In this document: positions 13,424 through 19,966 of the stretch, piece after piece | Layout of the letters: the number at the start of each line of letters is the position of its first letter | How positions within the stretch are numbered: position 1 is the stretch's first letter | Virus record (IMG/VR): IMGVR_UViG_3300020596_000045 | Span: 1 to 42,305 of that record | Source of the DNA: a virus | DNA: 42,305 nucleotides | Reading direction: 5' to 3' (one strand) | The notes under the pieces: generated by a model | Databases searched by the model: none | The model's input: the letters and a program-made list of their open reading frames with translations, nothing else | Told to the model about the DNA's origin: nothing | Made by a program: the position numbers and the translations under genes

Positions 13424-14078
13424 GGATCTTCTCTTTCGCCTGGTTCACCAGGTCCTTGAGGATGGCCTTCCCCTCTTCATGCAGAGACTGAAGGAAGAGA
13501 GAGGCGCGGTGCTTCACGAAGCTGACCCTCTGCTCGATGGTCGGTTCAGGCTCTGGAGCAGGAGGGGGCGGAGGTGGCATGACCTTGCCCATGAGCGCAT
13601 CAAGCAGTTCTTGCTCGAGGCTAGAGAGGCTGTCTACGTGGTTGTCTCGCATGTACCTATCGAACTCCCTCTGCAGCTCTCGCCTCACTTCAGGGGCACG
13701 CCGGTTGGAGCGGATGCCCGAGAGAGGGAACTCGACAACCTCATGCATGGGGTCATCCATGTGGTCATCGAGGGGGATCTTCCATCCCTCAGGAGCCGTC
13801 AGGCAGTAGAGCGGGACCTCGCGCTCGGGCTTGGTGAACCTCTTGGGGCCGAACTTGCGCTCCTTGAGGATGCGCAGAGACTCGAGCACCACGTTCTCGA
13901 CCTCGTGCTGGTCATCGAAGTTCAGAAGCAGTTGCCTGGCAGCGGCATCGAACTTCGTGAACTTCTCTTCGGTGGTGAGCTCAGGGGGGAGGGTAGTACC
14001 AGCAGCGGCGTCTTCATGCTCGAGGCGTTCTTTGAACGGCCTTGGCTTGGCTGTCTTAGAAGTAGGGAGCCTACCCAT
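13401..14078 (-). CDS. unknown 225-residue protein with proline linker
   Basis: A basic N-terminus is followed by a helical region (TTEEKFTKFDAAARQLLLNF), a region with VVEFPLSGIRS, a helix pair, a proline linker (PPPPPPAPEPEP) near residue 170 and a basic C-terminal helix. The start ATG 14078 lies inside the long frame of the GroES-like gene; the overlap is 157 bases, out of phase. The VEFPLSG phrase resembles VEISEFPLAG in the gene at 11445. Function unknown. Confidence 0.65.
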   Translation of the reverse strand: MGRLPTSKTAKPRPFKERLEHEDAAAGTTLPPELTTEEKFTKFDAAARQLLLNFDDQHEVENVVLESLRILKERKFGPKRFTKPEREVPLYCLTAPEGWKIPLDDHMDDPMHEVVEFPLSGIRSNRRAPEVRRELQREFDRYMRDNHVDSLSSLEQELLDALMGKVMPPPPPPAPEPEPTIEQRVSFVKHRASLFLQSLHEEGKAILKDLVNQAKEKIRARRSPD

Positions 14079-14389
14079 AAGACGTCCACCCGCACATCAC
14101 CATCGTAGGCAAAGAGAATGTCGGCCACGCGGATGGTGGCGACGTCCTTGCCGTGCTCATCGCTGAGCTCACGGATGGCCTTGATGGTCTGCTTGCCGGG
14201 GCGGTGCTCCTCGTGCCAGCGGATGTAGGCCACCTTCTCGCCGACCTTGAGGTCCTTGACCTTGGGGCCGACGGCGATGACAACGCCCTTGCGAACGTTC
14301 GTCTCGTTGATGACGAACTCGATGATGGAGCTCTTCTGATCGAACTGCTCCACCTCTACGAGAATCCAGTCGTGCAGGGGGCGGATCAT
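13922..14389 (-). CDS. GroES-like co-chaperonin with an unusual extension
   Basis: Residues 1-98 match the GroES plan: IRPLHDWILV at the start (GroES has IRPLHDRVIV), a mobile-loop region at 17-34, KGVVIAVGP at 34-42, DLKVGEKVAYIRW at 46-58 and VADILFAYDGD at 88-98. GroES forms a heptameric lid on the GroEL folding chamber; phage versions (for example T4 gp31) help fold the capsid protein. After residue 105 the frame continues about 50 residues in Ser/Pro/Arg-rich sequence, fully overlapping the next gene out of phase. A TAG one base out of frame occurs just after residue 105, so the natural end may be there. ATG 14389 has GGAGG upstream. Confidence 0.8.
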   Translation of the reverse strand: MIRPLHDWILVEVEQFDQKSSIIEFVINETNVRKGVVIAVGPKVKDLKVGEKVAYIRWHEEHRPGKQTIKAIRELSDEHGKDVATIRVADILFAYDGDVRVDVLWVGSLLLRQPSQGRSKNASSMKTPLLVLPSPLSSPPKRSSRSSMPLPGNCF

Positions 14390-14390
14390 C

Positions 14391-14717
14391 TCAGACCTCC
14401 ACGTCGTCCTTCGAGGGGACGGCAGGGCCAGCAGCGCCGGCGCCCTTGCGAGCCTTGAGCTCGTTGACGATGGAGTCGCTCATCTCCTGGCGGAAGGGCT
14501 TGAGGGCGCTCGTCCACTGCTCAGCGTTGGGGGCGAGCCATGCCTTGCCGCCGCAGACCACGATGACAGCGGTGTGCTTGCGACCCGACTCATCCCCCCA
14601 CTCGACGAGCGCGTGCTCGACGGAGGTGATGTTCGTGATGGTGTTGACCGGCGCCTGCTCGGTCGACTGGTTCTCGGGGATGCGGACGCCTTGGTGACGG
14701 ATGCCGTTGTTATCCAT
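14391..14717 (-). CDS. unknown 108-residue protein
   Basis: A polar N-terminus is followed by strand-like segments (ALVEWGDESGRKHTAVIVV), a helix and a short Gly/Ala/Pro-rich, acidic tail. The tail codons hold the GGAGG ribosome-binding site of the GroES-like gene, one base away. Translation of both is probably coupled. No family is recognised. Confidence 0.65.
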   Translation of the reverse strand: MDNNGIRHQGVRIPENQSTEQAPVNTITNITSVEHALVEWGDESGRKHTAVIVVCGGKAWLAPNAEQWTSALKPFRQEMSDSIVNELKARKGAGAAGPAVPSKDDVEV

Positions 14718-15093
14718 GGATGCTCTCTTTCTCTTTCAGGTACTTGTCGAACAGATGCCCGAGCTCATTGTGGGGAATCCAGATCCCAAAAGGGTTCCAA
14801 GGGCGGGGCAGGAAGTAGGACTGGGTGCCCTCAGCAAGCACGTCGTACGTGCTCACGCCTGCCCAAGAAGACTTCTCGTTGTGGTCAGCGATACGCATCG
14901 ATGACCCGCACTTCGGGTTGGAGCAGAAGTAGCTGTCCTGCCGAACGGGACACCAACGACCGCAACACACGCACTCAACCTCTTCGCCGTTCTTACGCAC
15001 CCTGCGCTTGATGTAGACGTTGTCACCGAAGGACTCGGAGAGCGTGGCGTAGCCAGCGAGGAGGGTCGGGGGGTTAGGGGCTTCGTTCGTCAT
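14710..15093 (-). CDS. small zinc-ribbon-type protein
   Basis: The 127-residue protein has ECVCCGRWC (about residues 39-47) and then FCSNPKCGSS (about 56-65), a compact Cys cluster that should bind zinc. Aromatic, Pro-rich sequence and a charged C-terminal helix follow. Such ribbons bind nucleic acid or mediate protein contacts; no specific family is recognised. The start overlaps the upstream gene by 20 bases. Confidence 0.7.
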   Translation of the reverse strand: MTNEAPNPPTLLAGYATLSESFGDNVYIKRRVRKNGEEVECVCCGRWCPVRQDSYFCSNPKCGSSMRIADHNEKSSWAGVSTYDVLAEGTQSYFLPRPWNPFGIWIPHNELGHLFDKYLKEKESIHG

Positions 15094-15544
15094 GACTCTT
15101 CACGTAGGAGTGAGGCTTGGTGATGCGGTAAACGACAGCACCTTCGGGGGCCGAGGCCACGTAAAGGCGGCTGCCATCTACGAACTCGAAGTACTCGATA
15201 CACGATCGGGTGGTGCCGCCAAGGTTCTTGACGGCGATGTTCTTGAGCTTCTTCTTGAACTGCTCTTGAACAGCGGCTGATGTGCAGTCGGTTTCTTCGG
15301 GGGTGCCGAAGCCGTGCTGCGCTGCAAGCATCTCGGTTGGAGACAGGTCTCGTACCCTGAACTTCGCCAGGTCCAGGACACTGAGGCTCTCCTCCACCAG
15401 ACCGGCGCAGTTCTTCTCACACTCGATGCAGGTGTACTTGTCTGGCCAGAAGTCAGAGCCTTGGCCAATCAGGGAGGAGACCTCCATCTCCTCTCCCATC
15501 ACTCGCACAGCCAGAAGGCAAGAGAAGCAGGGGACGAGGATCAT
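15074..15544 (-). CDS. small CxxC zinc-binding-type protein
   Basis: The 156-residue protein has PCFSC at residues 5-9 and TCIECEKNC at about 38-46, forming a likely two-half zinc site. A charged middle and a C-terminal part with strand-like segments (IEYFEFVDGSRLYVASAP) follow. It overlaps its neighbours by 4 and 20 bases. Function is unknown. The N-terminal Cys pair and hydrophobic run are not a lipoprotein signal. Confidence 0.65.
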   Translation of the reverse strand: MILVPCFSCLLAVRVMGEEMEVSSLIGQGSDFWPDKYTCIECEKNCAGLVEESLSVLDLAKFRVRDLSPTEMLAAQHGFGTPEETDCTSAAVQEQFKKKLKNIAVKNLGGTTRSCIEYFEFVDGSRLYVASAPEGAVVYRITKPHSYVKSHDERSP

Positions 15545-16119
15545 GCCTGACCTACGCCGTCTTCATCTGCGTCGCCACTGGTGCCGCCCACAACGCTGGC
15601 CGGGTCTACCCCGCCGTTGTTTGGCACGATGGGGTAGCCGTGCGAGTCCATGGGCACGTTGACCATGCGGGTGGGCTGCTTGCTGCGCTTCTTCTTCTTC
15701 TGCTTCTCAGCCTCACGGTAGGCGCGGGCCTGGGCATCAGCGCCCATGGCCTCGTGGTGAGGAACGGGCTCTTCAGCTTCATCCTCTTCCACACGTGGAG
15801 GGGCAGAGCCTGGGGGGCCTATCCAGCCGCTGGCCTCTTCGCCCACATCGCCACCGAACTCGATGGCCATCGAGCCATCGTTCTGGGCCCGTGGCTCTTC
15901 ACGCCGGCGCTGAGGCTGTTGCTGACGGGGCTCTTCCCTCTCCATGGGAGGAGGGGGAGGGGACCCGTTCAGGGCTGCAGCCACCGAGCGTGCAGAGTCT
16001 TCGGAGATGAGCGCCTTGACGATGCCCCCGTTGGGCAGCCTGAAGATCAAGAAGTTGGTGATGGACCCATCCTCGAGGGACAGGTCCTGGCTGATGGTCA
16101 GCAGGTCCGCTTTCATCAT
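15541..16119 (-). CDS. unknown protein with disordered proline/acidic middle
   Basis: The first 60 residues look folded (ITNFLIFRLPNGGIVKALIS). The rest is low-complexity: a Pro-run, Gln/Arg/Glu-rich stretches, a Lys-run (KQKKKKRSK) and a Gly/Asp-rich end. It overlaps the upstream gene by four bases. It could be a flexible adaptor protein; no family is recognised. Confidence 0.65.
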   Translation of the reverse strand: MMKADLLTISQDLSLEDGSITNFLIFRLPNGGIVKALISEDSARSVAAALNGSPPPPPMEREEPRQQQPQRRREEPRAQNDGSMAIEFGGDVGEEASGWIGPPGSAPPRVEEDEAEEPVPHHEAMGADAQARAYREAEKQKKKKRSKQPTRMVNVPMDSHGYPIVPNNGGVDPASVVGGTSGDADEDGVGQA

Positions 16120-16403
16120 CGCCTCAGGGAGGGGTCGAGAGGCGGGCGGGCACCACGTGCAGCGTCAGCTGTCGCGTTCTGCTTGGACGTAGCCAGAACA
16201 ACCAGGTGCTTGGCCATCTTGTGGGCGCTGGTCAGCACCATGCAGTGAGCCCACTGCTGGCTCTCATAGTCCCGCCCATCAGGTACAGGGGTCTGAAACG
16301 CCATGCACTCAGCCGTACAAGGCCTCGAGCCATCGATGAAGCAGAACTTCTCCGACCCAACGAGGCGTACATCCTCCGGTGTGAAAGGCTCTTCAGGAGG
16401 CAT
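16116..16403 (-). CDS. unknown 95-residue protein with clustered Cys/His
   Basis: KFCFIDGSRPCTAECMAF and WAHCMV give four Cys and nearby His residues that may bind metal. The end is Arg/Pro-rich. AGAGGAAG lies just before ATG 16403. It overlaps the upstream gene by 11 bases. No family is recognised. Confidence 0.6.
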   Translation of the reverse strand: MPPEEPFTPEDVRLVGSEKFCFIDGSRPCTAECMAFQTPVPDGRDYESQQWAHCMVLTSAHKMAKHLVVLATSKQNATADAARGARPPLDPSLRR

Positions 16404-16764
16404 TCTTCCTCTTCTCTTCTTCGATCTTCACGCGCTCTACAAAGAGAGCCTGAAGCGTGGCTGCAGCTGAGACCCGCAGGTAGCGCTCGAGCTCCTTGGT
16501 ATGATCCAAGAACCCGAAGTCCTTGAGCATCTTGCCCAGAGGCAGGGCCATATGTTGCGCCATGCAGAGCAGCAGCTGCCGTCCGAACACCCGCACGATC
16601 TCCTCCGGAGACCCCGCGTTGTTCTCGAACTGATGAGCTGTCATCTGCTCCTTCTGGCCCTTCCAATCGCACGACTGACAGCTAGCTGCCCCACCAGCAA
16701 GACTCGAGTAGGTAACCCGAGGGCTCATGCAGTCTGGACAAAAGTATGCAACGTCGACTGCCAT
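16393..16764 (-). CDS. small zinc-ribbon protein
   Basis: The 123-residue protein has a clear ribbon: CPDC near residue 9 and CQSC about 20 residues later with Trp-Lys-Gly after it, as in many transcription-factor-like ribbons. The remainder is helical (ELERYLRVSAAATLQALF) with a basic end. The start ATG 16764 overlaps the upstream stop as TGATG; a GTG one codon earlier is also possible. A nucleic-acid or RNA-polymerase-interacting role is possible but unproven. Confidence 0.7.
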   Translation of the reverse strand: MAVDVAYFCPDCMSPRVTYSSLAGGAASCQSCDWKGQKEQMTAHQFENNAGSPEEIVRVFGRQLLLCMAQHMALPLGKMLKDFGFLDHTKELERYLRVSAAATLQALFVERVKIEEEKRKNAS

Positions 16765-17105
16765 CACTTCTTCCTGTTGTTGAAAGCTAGCCGACTGAAG
16801 AGCTCTTCTTGGCTCTTCCTGTCAGCCGGAGTCATAGGCTTACTCGGCTGTACCTTCTTGAGACGACTACGCACAGTCTGTGGCCCCATGCTGCGAACAG
16901 ACATGGGACCCCTCTGGGTTTCCCTCTCGAGCATGTCCTTGATGTCCTTGTCCTGCCTCTTCTTGGAGGTCTCGATCCAAGGAAACATAAGCTTGCGGTA
17001 GTCCTCGAACTTCTTCACACCCGTGTCCTTGTCAATCGCTATCTGTGCCATCGCCAAGTCACGCATGTATTCCCGTTCCTCGATCTTGAGCACGTACAAC
17101 ATCAT
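16764..17105 (-). CDS. unknown 113-residue basic protein under RNA-structure control
   Basis: This small protein is charged and helical throughout, with Arg/Lys-rich C-terminal half and an aromatic patch (KLMFPWIETSKK). No family is recognised. The notable point is upstream. Its ribosome-binding site GGGAG (plus-strand positions 17112-17116) lies in the 3' arm of a perfect 12-bp stem of the three-way junction at 17107-17193, and the ATG at 17105 follows that arm by one base. Translation should be blocked unless the stem is opened, for instance by ribosomes finishing the upstream gene or the mini-frame at 17128-17199. Confidence 0.65.
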   Translation of the reverse strand: MMLYVLKIEEREYMRDLAMAQIAIDKDTGVKKFEDYRKLMFPWIETSKKRQDKDIKDMLERETQRGPMSVRSMGPQTVRSRLKKVQPSKPMTPADRKSQEELFSRLAFNNRKK

Positions 17106-17106
17106 C

Positions 17107-17193
17107 AGAGACTCCCGAAGCGACCCCTTACGAGGCGGCTCCTTTAGGGTCGAGAACAGGATCGTTGTTCTCGCCCATCCCTCGGGAGTCTCT
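17107..17193 (-). promoter_or_regulatory. three-way-junction RNA burying a ribosome-binding site
   Basis: On the minus-strand RNA a closing stem of 12 perfect pairs joins AGAGACTCCCGA (17193-17182) with TCGGGAGTCTCT (17118-17107). Inside are a 7-bp hairpin CGAGAAC/GTTCTCG (plus-strand 17151-17157/17167-17173) and a stem GACCC/GGGTC (17122-17126/17147-17151, sharing one or two bases with the hairpin). The right arm contains the GGGAG site of the next gene. The left arm overlaps the stop codon of the upstream gene. It may work as a translational switch, thermometer or coupling device. Confidence 0.6.
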
Positions 17194-17199
17194 AGCCAT
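17128..17199 (-). CDS. possible 23-residue leader peptide
   Basis: ATG 17199 overlaps the end of the upstream gene (ATGGCTAG contains its TAG) and opens 23 codons ending TAA at 17128. The peptide is rich in Asp, Asn, Gly and Pro. Its codons run through the left arm and the hairpins of the three-way junction, so its translation would melt the stem that hides the next ribosome-binding site, as in leader-peptide control. Whether it is translated is unknown; the site before it is weak (TGGGA). Confidence 0.35.
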   Translation of the reverse strand: MARDSRGMGENNDPVLDPKGAAS

Positions 17200-18397
17200 T
17201 TCCCAGGCGTTTGGCCTGGACAAGCTTCCGCACCCTGATGTCGAACCAGTAGAAGTGCACAGCCAGCGAGGCAACGAGGTGGAAGCCGAGCTTCACCGTG
17301 AGGTTGAACTTCTTCCAGAACATACCGTCGTCGAAGTTGCCCTCCTTGTCCAGGTGGTCTGGCAGGATGTTCCGGTTGAGACGCGACAGCCCGAGGGCCA
17401 CACCCATGACCGAGTACTTGTCGAGGAAGTACCGGTTGGGAGCATCCGTGAAGTTCTTCCTCTCTAGTACCAAAAGGCGCTTGAGAGCAAGATCTTCTTC
17501 CTGGTTGTACGACTGGAACACCGGCTCGTACTTGCCCGGGATGATTGGCACAGTCTGACGGACGCGCCCCGTCATGATGTACTCGTCCAGGTCGAGCGGA
17601 TCGAGACGTTCCTCCACCAACTGACGCTGCTCGTCGTTGTTGAGGATGTCCTTCATCGTCATCTCGGCGAAGGTGTTCATGTCGAAGTCGTCGAGATTGC
17701 GCATGGCTTTCTCGAACTCCTTCCGCTCTTCGCTGGTGACAGGCTTCTCGGTACCGCCGGCGATCTTCGCAGCAGCTCCACCGATAGACTCACCCGCCTC
17801 CTCAACCGCCTTCTTGTCATCCTGCGACTGGGCAACCTGCTCAGCCTGGTCCTGCAGGTCCTTGAGAACCTTCAGTCCCTCCTGCGTCTTCTGGCTCAGA
17901 CCAGGCTTACCGCTTTGCAGCTGCTGTGGAGCCATGAACTTCCCGTTGCGGACGACCCCGTACTTCATCGCCAGGTGCGGCTGGCTCGACGCGTTCATAG
18001 AACCCATGCCGCCCTGATACGAGGGGTCATCTTTGGCCATCTCCGGCAGCAGGTCACCTGCCATCAGTGCGCTCAGCGGCGACTGAGACGGCGCTGCCTG
18101 GTAGCCAGGCGCCAGCGGCTGAGGCTGCGTCGGAGGGGGCGGACCAAAGATACCTCGCTGCGACATCGGTGAACTCCTCTCGGCCTCTTGTCTCATCGCA
18201 CGGGCCTGATCGGCCATCGTCATCCCATCACGGTGTGTCCCATCCAGAGGCGGCGTCGGGGGCGGAGGCCCGCCTGCCACCGGCTGGCTGTACCTGCGCT
18301 GCTGGAACCGCTCGGCATACCGAGCAGCTTGCGGGTTGAGGGCAGCTACTTGAGGGTCCACATGGGGCCCCTTGTCGTCTGGTCCGCGTCGAGTCAC
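17192..18397 (-). CDS. unknown 401-residue protein, disordered N-terminus and folded C-terminus
   Basis: Residues 1-150 are Pro/Gln/Ser-rich and probably disordered. Residues about 170-240 form charged helices. The last 160 residues look folded and conserved-like (DLDEYIMTGRVRQTVPIIPGKYEPVFQS, aromatic and charged), with a hydrophobic helix near the end. Charged/aromatic domains of this style occur in phage tail-assembly or baseplate proteins, but I cannot assign one. GTG 18397 is chosen because GGAGG lies five bases before it; an upstream TTG at 18433 has no such site. The three-way junction follows its stop. Confidence 0.6.
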   Translation of the reverse strand: MTRRGPDDKGPHVDPQVAALNPQAARYAERFQQRRYSQPVAGGPPPPTPPLDGTHRDGMTMADQARAMRQEAERSSPMSQRGIFGPPPPTQPQPLAPGYQAAPSQSPLSALMAGDLLPEMAKDDPSYQGGMGSMNASSQPHLAMKYGVVRNGKFMAPQQLQSGKPGLSQKTQEGLKVLKDLQDQAEQVAQSQDDKKAVEEAGESIGGAAAKIAGGTEKPVTSEERKEFEKAMRNLDDFDMNTFAEMTMKDILNNDEQRQLVEERLDPLDLDEYIMTGRVRQTVPIIPGKYEPVFQSYNQEEDLALKRLLVLERKNFTDAPNRYFLDKYSVMGVALGLSRLNRNILPDHLDKEGNFDDGMFWKKFNLTVKLGFHLVASLAVHFYWFDIRVRKLVQAKRLGNG

Positions 18398-18463
18398 TGA
18401 TCCTCCGAGAGTGTACGCACGTTGGGCGTACAAGTAGTGGGTATCACGAGAAGAACGAGGGGG

Positions 18464-18838
18464 TCAACTTACCCCAGCTTCGATCAGAACAATACTGCTG
18501 AGTAGGTTCTGGAAGTCTGAGGCGAGCTGGCCGGGCTGCTGGCGCACGAAGACAACCTTCGCCAACCGCAGCGGCGACCGGTAAGGAACAAGGGGGGTCG
18601 AGTAAACCAGGTGGTAAAAAGAAGGGTCTCTGGTGCCCTTCTCCTCCACGAAGACCTGTCCCAAGATCTCTCGCAGGGATGCCCCCGCAAGAAGCCTTAG
18701 GCCAGACTTGTGGCTGAGATGAAGCTGGTGAAACTCGATGCGGTCGATGACCACATCGGATGCCTCCCTCTCTTCCGTCTCGAACCTGGATGCTGAAGCC
18801 ACAACCTCCGAAGAGGAGAACGAAGGGTACAGGTTCAT
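18464..18838 (-). CDS. unknown 124-residue protein
   Basis: This protein of probable mixed fold has strand-like ends (LAKVVFVRQQPGQ, LLSSIVLIEAG) and a middle with HQLHLSHKSGLRLL. ATG 18838 overlaps the upstream stop by four bases; the frame is open further upstream but that part is an off-frame shadow. About 66 bases separate it from the preferred start of the next gene. No family is recognised. Confidence 0.6.
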   Translation of the reverse strand: MNLYPSFSSSEVVASASRFETEEREASDVVIDRIEFHQLHLSHKSGLRLLAGASLREILGQVFVEEKGTRDPSFYHLVYSTPLVPYRSPLRLAKVVFVRQQPGQLASDFQNLLSSIVLIEAGVS

Positions 18839-19083
18839 GTCGAGGGGATCTTGTCGAAGCCGACGGGCTTCTTCACCACGTCGGCAGCAGGGGCCTTGGT
18901 GATCTCCAGCGAGTGGCACTTGCACAGGTGACACTTGCCGAACTCAGGCACGGAGGGGTCGTAAGGGACGCGCGTCCCAGCCTTCCACCCCGTCGATGTC
19001 GAGACGCGAAGCTTGGCCGTACCAGGGCAGCCATCCGTCGTGCACTTCGCTTCGTAGTACCCAAGCAAGGGGTCGCGCATCAT
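18835..19083 (-). CDS. small zinc-ribbon protein
   Basis: The 82-residue protein has KCTTDGCPG near residue 14 and KCHLCKCHSLEI near residue 51. Two Cys pairs separated by about 35 residues make a typical small zinc ribbon. A basic patch lies between them. Its start overlaps the upstream stop by four bases. Nucleic-acid binding is plausible; partner unknown. Confidence 0.7.
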   Translation of the reverse strand: MMRDPLLGYYEAKCTTDGCPGTAKLRVSTSTGWKAGTRVPYDPSVPEFGKCHLCKCHSLEITKAPAADVVKKPVGFDKIPST

Positions 19084-19364
19084 GACTTGTTGTCCTGCAT
19101 CTGCATGATGGCCTGGAGCACCTGGCTCTTGGTCGGCTCGATGTCTTGACCCTCGGCAAAGCTCAGCTTGCCCTGCACAAGGGCAATGCGGACCGTCTCC
19201 TTGAGCATGAAGAGCATGCGCTTGAGCTCTGCCTCCCCACGGTTATACGTTCTCTCAGCTAGAGAAAAACAGAGGGGGCAAACGAACACGCCGGCGAATG
19301 CCTTCGCTTCCGAAGACTTCACCGGCGTCCTGCAGTTCATACAGTCGAGTAGGTTTTCTTCCAT
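19080..19364 (-). CDS. small zinc-finger-type protein
   Basis: The 94-residue protein has DCMNC at 8-11 and VCPLC at about 29-32, with a helical C-terminal part (LKRMLFMLKETVRIAL). This is a classic CxxC-x(17)-CxxC arrangement. It overlaps its neighbours by 4 and 28 bases. Function unknown. Confidence 0.7.
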   Translation of the reverse strand: MEENLLDCMNCRTPVKSSEAKAFAGVFVCPLCFSLAERTYNRGEAELKRMLFMLKETVRIALVQGKLSFAEGQDIEPTKSQVLQAIMQMQDNKS

Positions 19365-19564
19365 CGTTCGAGACCGTCAATGTAGACGGTCTTGATTCGA
19401 CGGGTAGGAATAATCAGGCAGGCTTCTGCCTCATTCACCAGGGTCACGTTCTCCTGGGTGGGGTCCCAGGAGCAGACCAGGCGCTCGGCAATGGCAGCAT
19501 CTACGTCCGGGAACGTGTACGTCTTGCCGAGCTCGGTGAGGAGGCGTACTTCTACGAGTTTCAC
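19337..19564 (-). CDS. unknown 75-residue protein
   Basis: Strand-like segments dominate (VKLVEVRLL, KTYTFP, ACLIIPTRRIKTVYI), suggesting a small beta protein. The start is uncertain: GTG 19564 lies 25 bases after the upstream stop, with GAGAGG about 17 bases before it; a TTG at 19627 would lengthen it into a Ser-rich shadow of the upstream gene. The end overlaps the next gene by 28 bases. Confidence 0.55.
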   Translation of the reverse strand: MKLVEVRLLTELGKTYTFPDVDAAIAERLVCSWDPTQENVTLVNEAEACLIIPTRRIKTVYIDGLERWKKTYSTV

Positions 19565-19589
19565 CCGCAGGAAGGTAACACTACCTCTC

Positions 19590-19964
19590 TCACCCTGTGA
19601 AGAAAGAGTCGATGAGCACGAAGCCAAGCACCCCGCCAGGGTCTCTCGACACCATCAAGTTGGCCGGCTTACGCCCCTTCTTGTTCGCGAAGTCGACCAC
19701 GTCCTGCTTGGTGATCGGCCTGTCGTACCGGGTCATCAACATCTTCTGGCTGGGCGGCCAGGTCTCAGGGAAACGCGCTGCAATGGGGGGCACCGTGCCC
19801 GTCTCCACCCACGCTACGTAAAGCGTGTAGCGCTTGATGTCGTTCTCATCTTCGATGGCCCGAAGATAGACGTCGAGTTCACGCTGACTGTCTGGTGTGG
19901 TCGACCCCTTGCGGGCAAGGCTTGCGAGGGCGGCGTACTGCTCGTCAGTCAGCGTGAGGGGCAT
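19590..19964 (-). CDS. unknown 124-residue protein
   Basis: A helical N-terminus (LTDEQYAALASLARKG), then charged and aromatic sequence, and a C-terminal segment VLGFVLIDSFF that looks like a strand. AGGAAGAAG precedes ATG 19964, and it follows the dNMP-kinase-like gene by two bases. No family is recognised. Confidence 0.65.
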   Translation of the reverse strand: MPLTLTDEQYAALASLARKGSTTPDSQRELDVYLRAIEDENDIKRYTLYVAWVETGTVPPIAARFPETWPPSQKMLMTRYDRPITKQDVVDFANKKGRKPANLMVSRDPGGVLGFVLIDSFFTG

Positions 19965-19966
19965 GT

